64,000 nucleotides of DNA from Periconia sp. R9002 (lineage: Eukaryota > Ascomycota > Dothideomycetes > Pleosporales > Periconiaceae), in contig JAMAHW010000010.1 in NCBI GenBank assembly GCA_023627715.1, positions 496,001 through 560,000 on the forward strand. Direction: 5' to 3'. Shown here one piece after another: positions 20,033 through 33,772 of this stretch. Within the stretch, counting starts at the first letter, position 1, and every line of letters begins with the position of its first letter. The notes below the pieces were generated by a model. That model had not been told where the DNA came from and did not search any database. It was given only the letters and a program-made list of their open reading frames with translations. The translations under genes were made by a program, and so were the position numbers.

Positions 20033-21810
20033 TCAATCAATAACATCCTCCTTCAACTTGAATAGTTGTTGCAACACCTCATCCGTCTTGGCCCGAAGAG
20101 CATTATGATACATCGTGTTAGTAACAAAGGTCTTGATTCCTTTGATACCCTGAGCCCTCTCTATGCTCAAATCGTAGTCGACGCACATGTCGTCCATGTA
20201 AACAGCAGCGTAGACGGGGACCTCGTTGCGCGCGAGCTGCGCTTCATCGTAGAGGCGGGGCCAGTCTGAAACTTGGGCCAGGGCTTCTCCGACGGGTTTG
20301 ATTTTCTTTAATTCCGGGAAGGAATCGAACATGTGAGGGTATAACATTTCACCGGTGAAGAGCACTGGATCCTTCTCGTTCTTCGCTCCTTCTTGCTGCT
20401 CGCCAGTGCTGTCGGGTTTGGAAGCAAAAGCATGCAGGTCTTCTGGGATGAATTCTGGGTTCGAAGCGAGCAGGCGGTCGGCGGACCAGTTCGCCGCCGC
20501 GCCCTGGCAATAGCATGGCTCGTGGAGGAGGAAGTAAATAACGTTTGAGTCCCAAGACTGGGCGTGCTCGATGGCGATGACGGTTGGGCGAGTGAGATGC
20601 CCGAAGAGGGTCAGGTCATCTTGAGTGATGTTAGGAGAAGCTCATTGGGAATGTATATAAGGGCTATTGGAAGATGAGAGCAGGGTAACTTTGGCGCTTA
20701 CTGTCAGCTCGAAGGACAATTTCGTGGACTTGATCGATGCCGCCTGTTGTAGTATGTTAGTGTATGACTTGTATAACATTTTCGTCTTCGGGAAGGCCCT
20801 TTATTATTCCCGTTTAACTACCCTTCTCCCATGTGATGTCTGCGTTTTATAGACGAAGAATTCATCACGTCATTCTCTCACACCTGGAAAAGAAACATAC
20901 GTACCGTGTGCCATGAACGAGAGGCCTAGCATCAAAAATCTTCTTGCACTCAAATACCCCTCGCCGCCCTGTACTCTCACTGTCGTGTCCCCAAAACGAG
21001 TCAAAAACTTGACGATTCGCCTCACCCTCTCAACATCCTCGGGATACTTCTTATAGTACGCTTCGTTCCGCCTCTTGACACGCGGATATAGATGTGCATA
21101 CACATCGTCCGGGTTGTTCCTCACCGGCGGCAGCCCACCAAGCAAGAAAGCTTCTTTAACTCCCTCGGGGAAGAAGGAGAGATACGTGGTGCAGCAAAAT
21201 CCTCCGAAGGACTGACCCATGATGGTCCATTTTCTTTCCTCATCGTTCTCGTCTACGCCCTCCGATTGATCGGCAGTTAACGCTTTTCGGATTGCTTCGC
21301 AGTCCCTGACGATATTGTCGGCGCGGAAAGCTTTCAGATACTCTGTCTGCACATTTTCATCACCTCTTAGCTGAAGACTGGACTGCGAAATTGCGGTCGA
21401 AAGACCTGTGCCGCGCTGGTCAAGCGTGAGTACTTGGTACCCTTTGTCGAGAATGAAGTTTATCCAAGGTTGCTTTTCTGGGCTGGCACATTCAAATCCA
21501 GGACCACCTTGAAGGTATAGAAGCCAGGGAAGTTTGGGTTCGGACTTGTTGGTTAAGGAATGGGTGGAGTCGACTTTACGGGCTGAGCGCGCGAAGAGAG
21601 TCAGGTTCCCTAGACCTGGATTTTTATAATCTCTCGGTACTTGGAAGAAGTGTTCAGTTATGCGGAGTTTGCCTGGATGCACCATTAGTTTTTGCAAAGG
21701 GCTTCAGTATCTATAGAGACACAGAGAAATAATGTATAGGGGAACATGATTCGTTCTTTACCTGGTACAAGATGGCTGCGCTGTTCTAGAATCTTGGCTG
21801 CCTGAATCAT
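20033..21810 (-). CDS. proline iminopeptidase (peptidase family S33)
   Basis: The protein has 481 aa from exons 21810-21762, 21672-20905, 20743-20702 and 20619-20033. Splicing exon 1 to exon 2 rebuilds SHLVPGKLRITEHFFQVP, the normal fungal start. The alpha/beta-hydrolase core has the oxyanion motif QGGPGFE, the nucleophile elbow GQSFGG near residue 170, and C-terminal acid and histidine candidates in YMDDMCVD and NTMYHNALR. Such enzymes release N-terminal proline from peptides (EC 3.4.11.5). The frame stays open upstream to 22065, so a longer N-terminus is possible but unlike the family. Confidence 0.87.
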
Positions 21811-22332
21811 ATTGAAAGCGAGGGGTGAGGGGGGGTAATTTTTATAAGTTTCGACCCCTTTTTCTTTTTCTGTTCTGTCTTGAGTGTTGAGAGATTGGTG
21901 TTGTTCACTAGAGGATTGATGTTGGAGTGGGGTGAATGCTACATAAGCTTTATCGATAGCACCAGGAATCGAAGGAAGGAGCCCCACCCTTTGCGGCTGC
22001 TCCCTAGTAACCCCCCGGCTAACAGACCTGCCCCCATCACATTGATCTTGATGGGCATTGATCATAGCTGCAGCAATACCACGAAAGATTCATTCGAATT
22101 TTCTCCAGACGTGGTGGGTTTTTAAGGCTCAAACAAGTTGGCCCTGATCATCTTTCCCGGGAGGGTGAAGTTGAGTTTCCACTTCGCGGGGGCGGCGAAC
22201 CTCATGAAGAACCCCACTAGTCGATCAAAAAATTGTACATTGCCTAAACCAGAGACCGAATCCAAAATACAGAGGCCCCTTTGATGCTTGAGAGAAGAAC
22301 CTGTATACGCGTAACATAAAAAAGAACACACC
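21811..22332. promoter_or_regulatory. divergent intergenic region, iminopeptidase / KEL3
   Basis: These 522 bases separate two divergent start codons and should hold both promoters. A purine/pyrimidine-rich run lies at about 21820-21880. No specific regulator site can be named. Confidence 0.4.
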
Positions 22333-24549
22333 ATGGCTAAAGACAAGAAAAAGAGTACCGGCGCCGCCGACAAGAAAGCTGCGGCCAAAGCTGCAAAAGC
22401 TGCGAAGCAAGAGAAAAAGGCCGGAAAGAAGGAAAAGAAGCAAGCCTCCAAAGACAAAGACATTGACTCAGATGCTGAGTCAGTCGATCTCGACGCCGTC
22501 CTTGCCCAATACGCAAAAGAGCAGGAGCAATATCATGCTATCACAGAGGTGGCGTGCGAGCCACCCTCTGCTCGCACATCCAGCACCATCATCGGCAATC
22601 CCGCAAACGAAAATGAGCTGTTCTTTTATGGGGGCGAGTACTTCAATGGTGCGACAGCTCAGTTCTTCAATGATCTATTCGTGTACAATATCAAGAAAGA
22701 TACGTGGAACAAGGTCACAAGTCCCAATAGCCCTCTCCCTCGGTCCGGTCATGCGTGGTGTAGAGCCGCAAACACCAAGGATATTTATCTTTTTGGAGGC
22801 GAGTTCAGTTCGCCGAAGCAGGGAACTTTCTACCACTATAATGATTTCTGGAAACTCGATCCGAATAATCGCGAATGGACACGCATTGAAGTGAAGGGTA
22901 AAGCTTCGTCACCGCCTGCTCGAAGCGGGCATCGCATGGTGGGATTTAAGCAATACATTGTTGTATTTGGTGGATTCCAAGATACATCGGCCACAACAAA
23001 ATATCTCAACGATCTTTGGATATACGACTGTGTGAACTTTGTCTGGCATCAGCCGAAACTGCAGTCCGCACGGGCTGTCCCAGATGCACGATCCAGCTTC
23101 ACTCTTCTCCCGCACGACCAAGGCGCGGTGTTGTATGGCGGTTACTCGCGTGTCAAGGCAGTGGCAGGTGGAAAGCAACAGCAGCAGCAACAAGGAAAGG
23201 GCAAGAAGAGTGGGGGAGGAGGCGGAGGCGGAGGCGCCCGTATGGTCCTCAAACCCAAAGTGCACGAAGATACGTGGTTCCTACGTATCACACCTCCTCC
23301 TTCCGATCAACCATCGACAACGTTGCCCACCGTATCTTGGGAGCGCCGCAAGAGGCCTGCCAACCCGCCAAACCCCCCACGAGCTGGCGCTACTATGGCG
23401 TTCCATAAAGGTCGTGGTATTATGTTTGGCGGAGTGCACGATGTTGAAGAGAGTGAAGAGGGATTGGATTCTGAGTTCTTCAATCAGCTGTTCGTGTGGA
23501 ATATTGAACGAAACCGATATATGCCACTCAATCTACGCCGCCCTAAGGCCAATGCGAACAAAAAAGCTGCCCAACAGGCCAATATATCGCGTCGAGACCG
23601 CACTAAAGCCGACGAGGAGGAGCTCCTCGCCAATCTTAAAGCGCTGGAGATGAAGGCCGGTGGAGGTGCAGCTCCCGATCCTGAATCTGATGAAGAGCAA
23701 ACACGAAGGAAGGAGGAAGAAGATGACGAAGAGGCTACAAAAGTAGAGAAACAACGCATCTACGAATTTCCACATCCAAGATTTAATGCCGCCCTCACCG
23801 TTCAAGCCGACACACTCTACATTTTCGGCGGTACCTTCGAAAAGGGCGACCGCGAATTTACGTTCGACGAGCTTTGGTCTATTAACCGTACGTATTCAAA
23901 TCCTCATTTCAGGACAGCACTTGGGCATCACTTCGCATGACTTCCTGCGCTCACTAATCTTCACCCTGACGAAACTTGACTAACACTACAAATTCCAGTA
24001 AACCACCTCGACGGCGTCACCGAAATCTTCAAGCGTGAGCTCGAAGACTGGCAAGGCAGTGAAGACGAAGCCGATTCCGATGACGAGGAAGAAGAAGATT
24101 ACTCCGAAGATGACGAGGGCGAAGCCGAGGCGGAACAATCTTGCCTCGCATCACCCGTCTCCACGGCACCCTCGACACCGTCTCCCTTCCCGCCGCCAAA
24201 GGAAACCCCGGCCGAGGACGACACCCCTGAAGACGAGATTTCCGCTCTTACAGACACACTCCCGCACCCGCGCCCCTTCGAGTCACTCCGCGACTTCTAC
24301 GCCCGCACGAGCGAAGCGTGGCAGAATATCACGATTGATGAGCTTACGAAGGGTGCCAGGGGCATCGAGAAGACGCCTAAGGAGATTAAGAAGTTGGCGT
24401 TTGATCGGGCCGAGGAGAAGTGGTGGGATTGCAGGGAGGAGATTCGTGCGTTGGAGGACGAACAGGAAGCTGCGGGGATTGGGGAGGTGGTTTCTCTGGC
24501 GGACAGAGAGGGTGCTGGAGGTAGCGCGGGTGTGGGGCGGAGGAGATGA
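22333..24549 (+). CDS. KEL3: Kelch-repeat protein KEL3 (KLHDC4-like)
   Basis: The protein has 701 aa from exons 22333-23887 and 23999-24549. An Ala/Lys-rich N-terminal helix of about 45 residues is followed by kelch blades (for example FFYGGEYF, YLFGGEF, IVVFGGFQD, VLYGGYSR, IMFGGVHD and LYIFGGTFE) between residues 75 and 520. A very acidic segment follows, then a C-terminal DUF4110-type region ending near residue 700. Yeast Kel3 is a cytosolic beta-propeller protein of poorly known role, and the human relative is KLHDC4. A Gln/Gly-rich insertion interrupts the propeller at residues 281-302. It converges with the FAD monooxygenase 113 bp away. Confidence 0.87.
23175..23240 (+). repeat. CAG/CAA then GGA-rich low-complexity tract in KEL3
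   Basis: The tract encodes a Gln run, a short Lys-rich linker and a run of eight Gly inside a loop between kelch blades. Such mixed trinucleotide tracts are length-variable between strains in many fungi. Confidence 0.8.
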
Positions 24550-24662
24550 GTGTGCTATGCTGTTTGGAAAATACTGTATGGAGTTTTGCATCAGACCAAA
24601 AAGATAATTGAAAAAGGCGTTTTTTCGGACTCTTGATTTTCCTAAATTTATCATCTATTCAA

Positions 24663-26109
24663 CTATATCTTGGACCCAGTAGCACCACTATCCTGTCGGT
24701 ATATCCTCTTCGCCCTCTCCAACTCTTCATCAAGATCCACATCCCAGATCCACCTCATCCTCTGTCTAAACACGGGCTCGATTCGCTCTAAATCGTCCCC
24801 ATACAGTTCGAAATCATACAACTCGCCGGCCTCCTTGCTCGTGATGACGTTTTTCTGCGACCGCGGCCTTCTCACTTCATCGTACGCCTTGAAAGCTCTC
24901 TCCACGTCCTCGACTCGATCCACGTCTTTCAGCAGTGTGGCGAGGATCAACGCGTCCTCGACGCACATGCCCGCGCCCGCGCCCTGGTGAGGTGTCGTTG
25001 CATGCGCGGCGTCACCGAGTAGGCACACGCGACCTTTGTAGTACGTCGAGCACGGATGGTGGTAGAAGAGGGCCCAAATGTCGGGTTTCTGCATTGCGTG
25101 AATAATCTTTTGAACGTGCTCGCCCCAGCCTTCGTATGTGGCGATCATTTCTTGCTTGGAGGTGGAAACGACCCACTGGTCGCTTGTCCATTCTTTGCGG
25201 GAGTGGAAGGCGACAACTATGAGAATGATATGTCTGTTAGTGAAGTTTCTTGAGAATGGAGGGGATGCCGGCACGCACCATTCATCGTTTTCCCCTTTTC
25301 GATGGGAAACGTCAGGACGTGACCGTGATATCCAAGGAACATCTGGCTGTTCCGGGCAAGTTCTTCTCCGAGCAGCTCCACAGCTTCGTCCATGGGGATC
25401 AGGCCTCGGTAGCAGAACTTGCCAGAAAAGACGGGCTTCGTTGCTGGGTCATCTTTCCCCAGCATCCCTAAAATTTCGAAGTCAGCATGAATTTCACCAG
25501 CCAGAGAGATTTAGATTTCCAAGACGCACATGCTCTCGACGCAGATTTGATTCCATCGCACCCAACGACGGCATTATGTTTCGCCTGCGTCCCATCGGCA
25601 AAGTGGCAAATGGAATCCCCCGATCCATCGTCGGCTGAAGTCACATTGATCAACTTCTTCCCAAACTTTGCAACACCCTCGGGGATGTCCTTGACCAGCT
25701 CGTTCAGGAAATGGGCTCGGTACACGCCGCCTCTGCCCCTATCATTGCCAAACTCGAGGTCATAGAGCGCATCCCCCACCTTCTTGCCCTCGGCCACAAA
25801 CCCATTCTGGTCCGCTTTCCGAGCATCGCCCACACGCACCGTGAACCATGAGTTTGCCTTGGCGGGCGTGTTTGCGGTTTTGCACTTATCGAAAGCAGCC
25901 TCGAGCTTGGGGGACAGGAGCTTCATTGCGACAGAGGCATTTGGACCAAACGCCACGCCCGCGCCGATCTCGCCAAACTGCGACGCGGCTTCATAGATGG
26001 TGATGGGGATGTTGTGTTGGAGAAGGCCGATTGCGAGGGTCAGACCGGAAATGCCTCCCCCTATTATGGCGATGTTGAAAGGCTTTTTGGCATCCGAGGT
26101 GGTGGTCAT
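24663..26109 (-). CDS. FAD-dependent monooxygenase, salicylate-hydroxylase-like
   Basis: The protein has 440 aa from exons 26109-25530, 25467-25279 and 25216-24663. The FAD-binding GxGxxG is at the N-terminus (IAIIGGGISGLTLAIGL), the middle DG motif is VVGCDGIKS, and the second FAD motif GDAAHATTPHQGAGAGMCVE lies near residue 323. This is the group A flavoprotein hydroxylase layout (PF01494), and the spliced FSGKFCYRGLIPMDEA matches fungal salicylate 1-monooxygenase-like enzymes. The true substrate is unknown. The same frame stays open upstream to 26448, but that would put the dinucleotide fold 113 residues in, so the ATG at 26109 is chosen. Confidence 0.87.
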
Positions 26110-26754
26110 GATGGGCTGCCGCGAGGTTTCACGGGCAATTGCTCGCTGATGCAGCAGTAGTCCACTAGGACATGGAGTGACGACATGGCGACAGCGTGAT
26201 TTAAATCCGGCTCGGTTGCTACATAGAGGAGACACAACTGGCACCAGATCAATAATAACTACCGGTCGGCACTTGGGCAATGGCCGATGAGGAAGATGCG
26301 GGGTGCGCCCGGAAAAGAGTCGGCACGAGGTGCTTGGTTCCATCTCGAAGTGGATTAGCCGGCATGGGATGGATGCCCCGATGCACATCATCTCCCACCT
26401 GCATGTGCTAGGCCGAGAAACTCCTCTGTTGTTCATTTTCCTCTTCAATTGACCTCATCGCGTCGTTGATTTGTTTCCGAGCCTGTTTTGTTATTGCTAT
26501 TGTAAGTAGCTCCGGAGCCTCACCTTGTTGCTCGTGTGCTTCTCCCAGTACACGTATGTACTTCAGTATCAACGTCATACAAATCGCCATGACAGCGGCA
26601 GACATTCACTTTGCAGAGGAATGAAATGCTCTTATGTCCCGTTCCCGACTGTCCTACTTTTGGAACGGAAACTAGAAATGCTGACATACCGGGTTAGATT
26701 GCTATATAGTACATAATTATTCTCAGTTTCCCCTAGTCCATGTCCATATAAGGA
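26110..26754. other. intergenic region with one weak small ORF
   Basis: Divergent promoters of the monooxygenase and the pyroglutamyl peptidase lie here. A 65-codon minus-strand frame (26605-26408) has a hydrophobic start and a charged helical end (RKQINDAMRSIEEENEQQR). It could be a small gene, but no homologue is recognised and a chance ORF is as likely. Confidence 0.3.
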
Positions 26755-27973
26755 ATGCCACGAGCTCTGGCATCTGCTGCACGGCAACCTCCGCAGGAGG
26801 AGGCCAAGGATAAACCCGTCAATGTTCTAGTCACTGGTTTCGGGGTACGTCTTTTGACACTACAATCTCATTGGCAAAAACGACATACTTCATCTACCGT
26901 GTTCAGACGCTGTCCGGGTCCTCGCCCGACGTGGATAGTGAATGCATTGATCACGTGCGCTCACCCCCTACCGACATAATTTCATCCAGGCATACATCAA
27001 GAACAATCCAGCGTATCTGAGAGATCCCCAAATAGCTAACAATCTCGACGCACACCAGCCATTCCTAGCCAACATCCCCATAAATTCTTCGTGGGAAATC
27101 GCGTCCCAACTCCCGGCACTCCTACCAGCAACTCCGTCGCACCCCACGCCGATCCACATCCGCGTGCACCACGAACCCATCCGTGTAGCTTACAAGACGA
27201 TTCTCGACCTCGTCCCCAAGCTCCTCCCCTCGAGTCCATCTTCATCATCTCCTATTATCGAGCAACCCCACCCAGACATCGTCCTTCACATCGGCCTTGC
27301 AGCAAGTCGACCCTTCTACACGCTCGAACAGGGATCGCACGGCCTGGGCTACGGCGCCCTTCCCGACGTCGATGGAGAGCTCTTCCCGGACGCACAGAGC
27401 GAGCGCAGATTCTCCCTCTCTTCCTCAACTTCTCCTGCTACATCTCCTACGCCCACACGACTCGAAACCAGCTTCGACACCTCAGACGTCCTGACCCGAT
27501 GGCGGACCGCACTTGGCTACGCAGACCCGAGTTCCGAATCACACAGCCCCTCCAACTCACCCCCAAGCCCTCAAAACGACAAGGCGGAAAACGGCACGGA
27601 ACCCGCAAGCAACGCTCAACATGCCCAAGTTCCCCCGCCAGACGTGCGCCTCAGCAACGATGCAGGAAATTTCATGTGCGGTTTCATCTACTTCAACTCG
27701 CTGGCCCACTACTACCGTGGCCATGCCAACAGTGGGGAAGATGGCAAAAACGAACGTCCCGTCGTTTTCCTGCACGTTCCGGATCTGAGCACGAGTCAGG
27801 AAAGATTGGACCAAGGGAAGCATGTCGCGATTGCACTGATTAGGGCGTTGGTGGCGAGTAGGAAGGAGAAGGGGCTTGTTGATAAGAGCCCGACGACAAC
27901 GACAACGACCGAGGATGGGACTGCAAGGGAGAATGCTGTGGGTGATCGCACAGATGCCAATTTTGTGTTCTGA
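26755..27973 (+). CDS. pyroglutamyl-peptidase I (peptidase family C15)
   Basis: The model has 334 aa with exons 26755-26844 and 27059-27973. The join restores VTGFG-PFLANIPINSSWEIA, the family start. The three catalytic positions are visible: Glu in FYTLEQGSH, Cys in SNDAGNFMCGFIYF and His in VFLHVP. The enzyme removes N-terminal pyroglutamate from peptides (EC 3.4.19.3). The 214-nt intron is long for this window. An in-frame block begins at about 26993 (AYIKNNPAYLRDP) and may be an extra coding segment, so the 5' structure is uncertain. A Ser/Pro-rich insertion of about 60 residues lies between the Glu and Cys motifs. Confidence 0.8.
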
Positions 27974-28444
27974 ATCGATGCATTGATGAACCAGCGATTA
28001 CTTACGCGGTTGCTTGTACATATCATGAAAGGAAAAGGAAAAGATGTAGAGATTGTTTGATTTTTCGTATATATAGCGGATATTTTGTTCTTCTCACTCC
28101 ATCCAGCCCTGCTGCCGCCATGGGAAGTCAGTTGTTCCTCCAGATATGTCTCGTTTTCCTTCTTACCAAAAGTCTTATAGTTGACCACTCAGTATGCATA
28201 GCGGATGCAGGTGGTTATATTTGTGCACAGCTGGAAAACAGACAGAAAAGTCAGAAGGCAAACCATCTAATGGTAGACAAAGCGAGAAGCGAGATGAATG
28301 GTTGTTTTTATATTTTTGAAAAAGGAAACAGTTCAATGCTATTGGGGTATGTAAGGTATATGCATGAAGACAGGGTTACAAAACATGTAGGAAAACGCAG
28401 AGATGCCCTCACACAAAATCCACCCTAGAAATCCGCCCTCACAT
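27974..28444. other. convergent 3' flanks
   Basis: The 3' ends of the pyroglutamyl peptidase and the hexosaminidase face each other here. Only AT-rich untranslated-type sequence is visible. Confidence 0.4.
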
Positions 28445-30343
<1,899 letters not shown>

Positions 30344-30523
30344 TCACTCTAGGCGAGTGATGTAGTGGATTAGGAAGGGATTAGAGTAGTGGGCAGTTGA
30401 AGGGGAAGCACGGAGTTGAAAAGAGCGTGGCCGTCGAGTTGTTCAACCCGAGTGGGTGGTGGAGAAGAAAAAGTTGGGAGCGAGGGGGTGGGCAAGAGAG
30501 ATATGTATACCTAGTTGTACATG

Positions 30524-30559
30524 ACAGGTGCGGCGGCGCAGGGAGCTACCTGCACCTGT
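30524..30559. repeat. 8-bp inverted repeat upstream of GH20 gene
   Basis: ACAGGTGC at 30524-30531 and GCACCTGT at 30552-30559 are perfect complements 20 nt apart, about 195-230 bp upstream of the hexosaminidase start. They could be a bound dyad or a hairpin; no factor can be named. Confidence 0.5.
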
Positions 30560-30867
30560 TCCTGGGATGCCATCCATGATGGAATAGCTCGCAGCTGCCG
30601 GATTGAAGCAAACGAGGAAGGAACGGATCGCCGCAAAGCTAGCTATGCCCGGAGGGGTCGGGGAAATTGGCATCAATGCTCCCCTGTCCATCCAATTGGC
30701 CCCCGAAGCTCACCAAAAGGAACAAATGTCTACAGTGCTTGCTCAGCCCTGCCCAAGTAAAAGACACAGGTCGACGAGTCATGATATTGTTTGCTTGTTT
30801 GCTTGTTTCTTTCTTTGGATGCTTGTCTCTGTTTTCTTACTCCGTCGCAAACTAGGTACACCACAGT

Positions 30868-30891
30868 ATCATCATCATCATCATCACCATC
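30868..30891. repeat. (ATC)n microsatellite
   Basis: A run of about six ATC units ends in one ACC-interrupted unit. It is non-coding. Confidence 0.85.
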
Positions 30892-30940
30892 AGTCATCTG
30901 CCCTCCTTCAACGACAACATGGCACAACTACCTAGGTCGG

Positions 30941-30965
30941 TACATACATACATACATACATACAT
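30941..30965. repeat. (TACA)n microsatellite
   Basis: About six TACA units lie just after CTACCTAGGT. Related TATG/CATA runs occur at about 3541-3550 and 58790-58804. Confidence 0.85.
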
Positions 30966-32032
30966 GACGACGCCGCCGCCGGGTGCTGATGGATGATGCA
31001 ACGCCCCGCACTCACACGGCCGTCAATACGAAGACCAAACGTCGGGAAAGTAACTCAGCAGTGGGTGTGGCGGCGCCAAAGGAGAGACAGGACGCAACCT
31101 CACTATCACCTCCCTCCAACGTTTCCCTTTTCCCACTCCACCCTCGCTCCTTTGACCTCCCTGATGCAGGGTAGTCCTCATCCTCATCCGAGCGCCCGCC
31201 GCAGATCCAGATCACCTCCCCCCGGCGCCCGCCCGCGCTAAAACAAACGGCTGTCACCCAAGATCTCGCGGGCGCAGGGTGAGGTTACACCACCAATGCT
31301 GTCCCCGTCCTTCCCTTCGCTTGCTTCTGCTGCACGTAGCCATATGACGCGGGCGAGGTGGAGAGGGGAATGGTCGACCAAGTGGTCACATGTTGGTGAT
31401 GATGGGCCATCTGGAACATGGATGGAAGAGGAGGATATCGGGAGCGACAAGGAGAAGGAGACCACCATGAGACTTCTGGTTTGGGACTAGTGCGCTTGCC
31501 TGCTTCTAGAAACCAACATGGGACTATTCATATCTCAATGGCCAACTGGACGGACTACACAATCCCATTGTTTCAGCAGCAAAAAGCATCTACGTTTACA
31601 ATCCCTCAAGTAGCTACCATACGCTCTCGACTGACAGCCCTGGCTTGCCAATTGCATTGAATACGGGAAATATACTCAACAGGGAAACACGACTTGGCCG
31701 TCAAAACCCCCGAACGCCCCTCCCTCTCGGAGATTTGTGGCTACAAAGTACCGCCGCATTCCTCCGCTACGTTAATGCCCGTGTGCTAACCAGTTGGTTG
31801 CTTCAAACTTCAGATAATACATATTTGCCCATCCTTGCTTCGCCGACGCTGTTACAAAACTGACCTGCAGCGCAGAGTATATACCTACCTAGGTAGCTAG
31901 GTACATACCATAGCCCGTGTATCAATGTCTCACCACAATTTCAATAGCACAACGAAAAAAGCAATTCATTTTTACATACATGACTACACATTGTTTTACA
32001 TAAACAGTAACACATCTTTGAACCATGACATG

Positions 32033-33306
32033 CTATGCAGAGCCCGAGGATGCTGTAGCGCTTTTCTCGTCTTCAACGCGCGGCGCTTCATGGCCAGTCC
32101 CTTCCGTGGCATTGTCCCCGTGCTTCGACTCCTTGATACTGTGCCAGGTAGGTGCCGGGACGCTCAGATAGCCACAGATATCCCTCCTTCGCTGGCGGAA
32201 ATCGTTGTACAACTCCTTCCAAATCCTGCGGTTCTCGCACGACCCTTCGTGGCTGCCGTCGCAATCGGGCTGGATCTCCGCAAGACCCTCCTGCGGCCAC
32301 ATGATCCAGGGTTTGGGCAGAGGCCAGTCGCTGAAATGCACCAGTTTGGCTTCTTTCAAGGCCGCTGCGGGATCCCACTCTTCGAACGTGTTGCCCAGGT
32401 ACGCCGAGTGATTGTGTTTGCGGAACTCACCCGACAACATCGCGTAGGGGCGGTGAGGGAGCACCATGGCGCTGTACTCGAAGCGGTCGTTGATGAGTTC
32501 CATGTCAAACTTGTGCGCGTCTACGAGCATGGGGTTTCCACCTCCCGAAATCACATCCTTGAACCGGACAAACTCATCTTCGGACGGCGTGATCACCATC
32601 AGAAGGGAGGTCAACGGCCAGGGTTTGTTGTTGTACCAGTATGCGCGGGGCATCGCAATGGGAGTCGGGGGAAGGAGGAAGAGGTCGTCGAGGGAGGAAA
32701 GCAGGGTGATGTCCGAATCGAGCGCTATCACTCTCTCGTAGTACGTCAGGGAAAAGGCCATGAATTTCGTGACCGACTTGTCCCAAGTATTGATCCATGC
32801 ATCTGTAAGGCGTCTGTCAATGGATTTGTTCGGGACCAGCACAAGGGAGAGAAAAGTGGTTCTGTGCAACAGGCCCAAACGAACATACCCTCTGTACGAC
32901 CCTCCACGCTGAGAAGCTGGATAGGCTGTAGCTTCACATTGTATCTGTTTTTGGCTTCGACGAGCAGCTGGCTATCGCGATCCAACTTGCTGTGCACAAT
33001 CAAGTCCCAGTACTCGGGATAGAAAAGGACGCGGTCGGCTTTACTGCCGAGCTTTTCGAGCGCGCTGAAGATGAGGACAGCATGGCAGAGAGTCGCGCTG
33101 TCTGTTGCATACAAGCTGTAGGCGAATCTGCTCCAGTCCACGGCATTGGCTTTACCGTCGTTCGATGCCGTGCGGGCCGGGTACATGACCCAACACACGA
33201 AGAATAAGACGGCTAGGTATGCCCAGTAACGGCGGGGCCATCGGGATAATCGGGGCTCCCCATCCCTGAGGTATCGCGGAAGTTCATCTGAGCGCCTTCG
33301 TCGCAT
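32033..33306 (-). CDS. GT8 glycosyltransferase, GNT1-like, Golgi type II membrane protein
   Basis: The protein has 395 aa from exons 33306-32889 and 32802-32033. A basic N-terminus of about 25 residues and one transmembrane anchor (WAYLAVLFFVCWVMY) precede the catalytic domain. The DxD metal motif is ALDSDITLL, and FSDWPLPKPW matches the GT8 C-terminal HF(S/T)xxxKPW-like block. Yeast Gnt1 adds GlcNAc to mannan in the Golgi; other fungal GT8 members act on glycogenin or other substrates, so the sugar is inferred. An antisense frame of 365 codons across this gene is a shadow. Confidence 0.8.
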
Positions 33307-33772
33307 GCTCGCGACAGATAAAGAATATAACAATCATCAAATCCCATGTTGGGAGGTGAGGGTGAGCTAAAATGCGTGCGGATCAGGGGATGCGGCGGAG
33401 CCGTCGGAGGTCCGCACAAACAACTGCTCGTCACGTAATCGTAACAAAATCCCACCATGGCCAAATAGCGACGTCAGCGTTAGTTTCGTCCAAGCAATTC
33501 ACTTCACATCAGGTGCATTCGTGGACATTGCGAATTCAGTGGGTATCATCAAAGTTCCTATTCTCAATGGCACATTATTGCATTCGAAAGCGCACACGCG
33601 CATCCCATGATCGCTTTTTACTAACACGCCGTCAACGCCAAACCTGAGCATCGCGACTGGGACGTGAGTCCGGATGCAAACATGGTTTCCTTATTTTGAA
33701 CTATGTAGCACCTTTCTATGCCGTGGATCATCCAATCATTGAAGTTTTTTTTATTTTATGCTAAGCTAACGC
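33307..33772. other. intergenic region between GT8 gene and RPL12
   Basis: These 466 bases are the GT8 promoter and the RPL12 3' flank, both genes being on the minus strand. No other feature is seen. Confidence 0.4.

Noticed and set aside
26110..26448. 113-residue N-terminal extension of the FAD monooxygenase
   Set aside because: The frame is open, but group A flavoprotein hydroxylases start just before the GxGxxG motif. The ATG at 26109 gives the normal length.
31886..31905. CTACCTAGGTAG palindrome as a transposon end or attachment site
   Set aside because: Words of this kind (also around 30930) are scattered through many ascomycete genomes. No paired copy, target-site duplication or element is present.
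31925..33022. 365-codon plus-strand frame
   Set aside because: It lies antisense to the GT8 gene, whose minus-strand product has a membrane anchor, a DxD motif and a clean splice junction. The plus frame has no recognisable domain.
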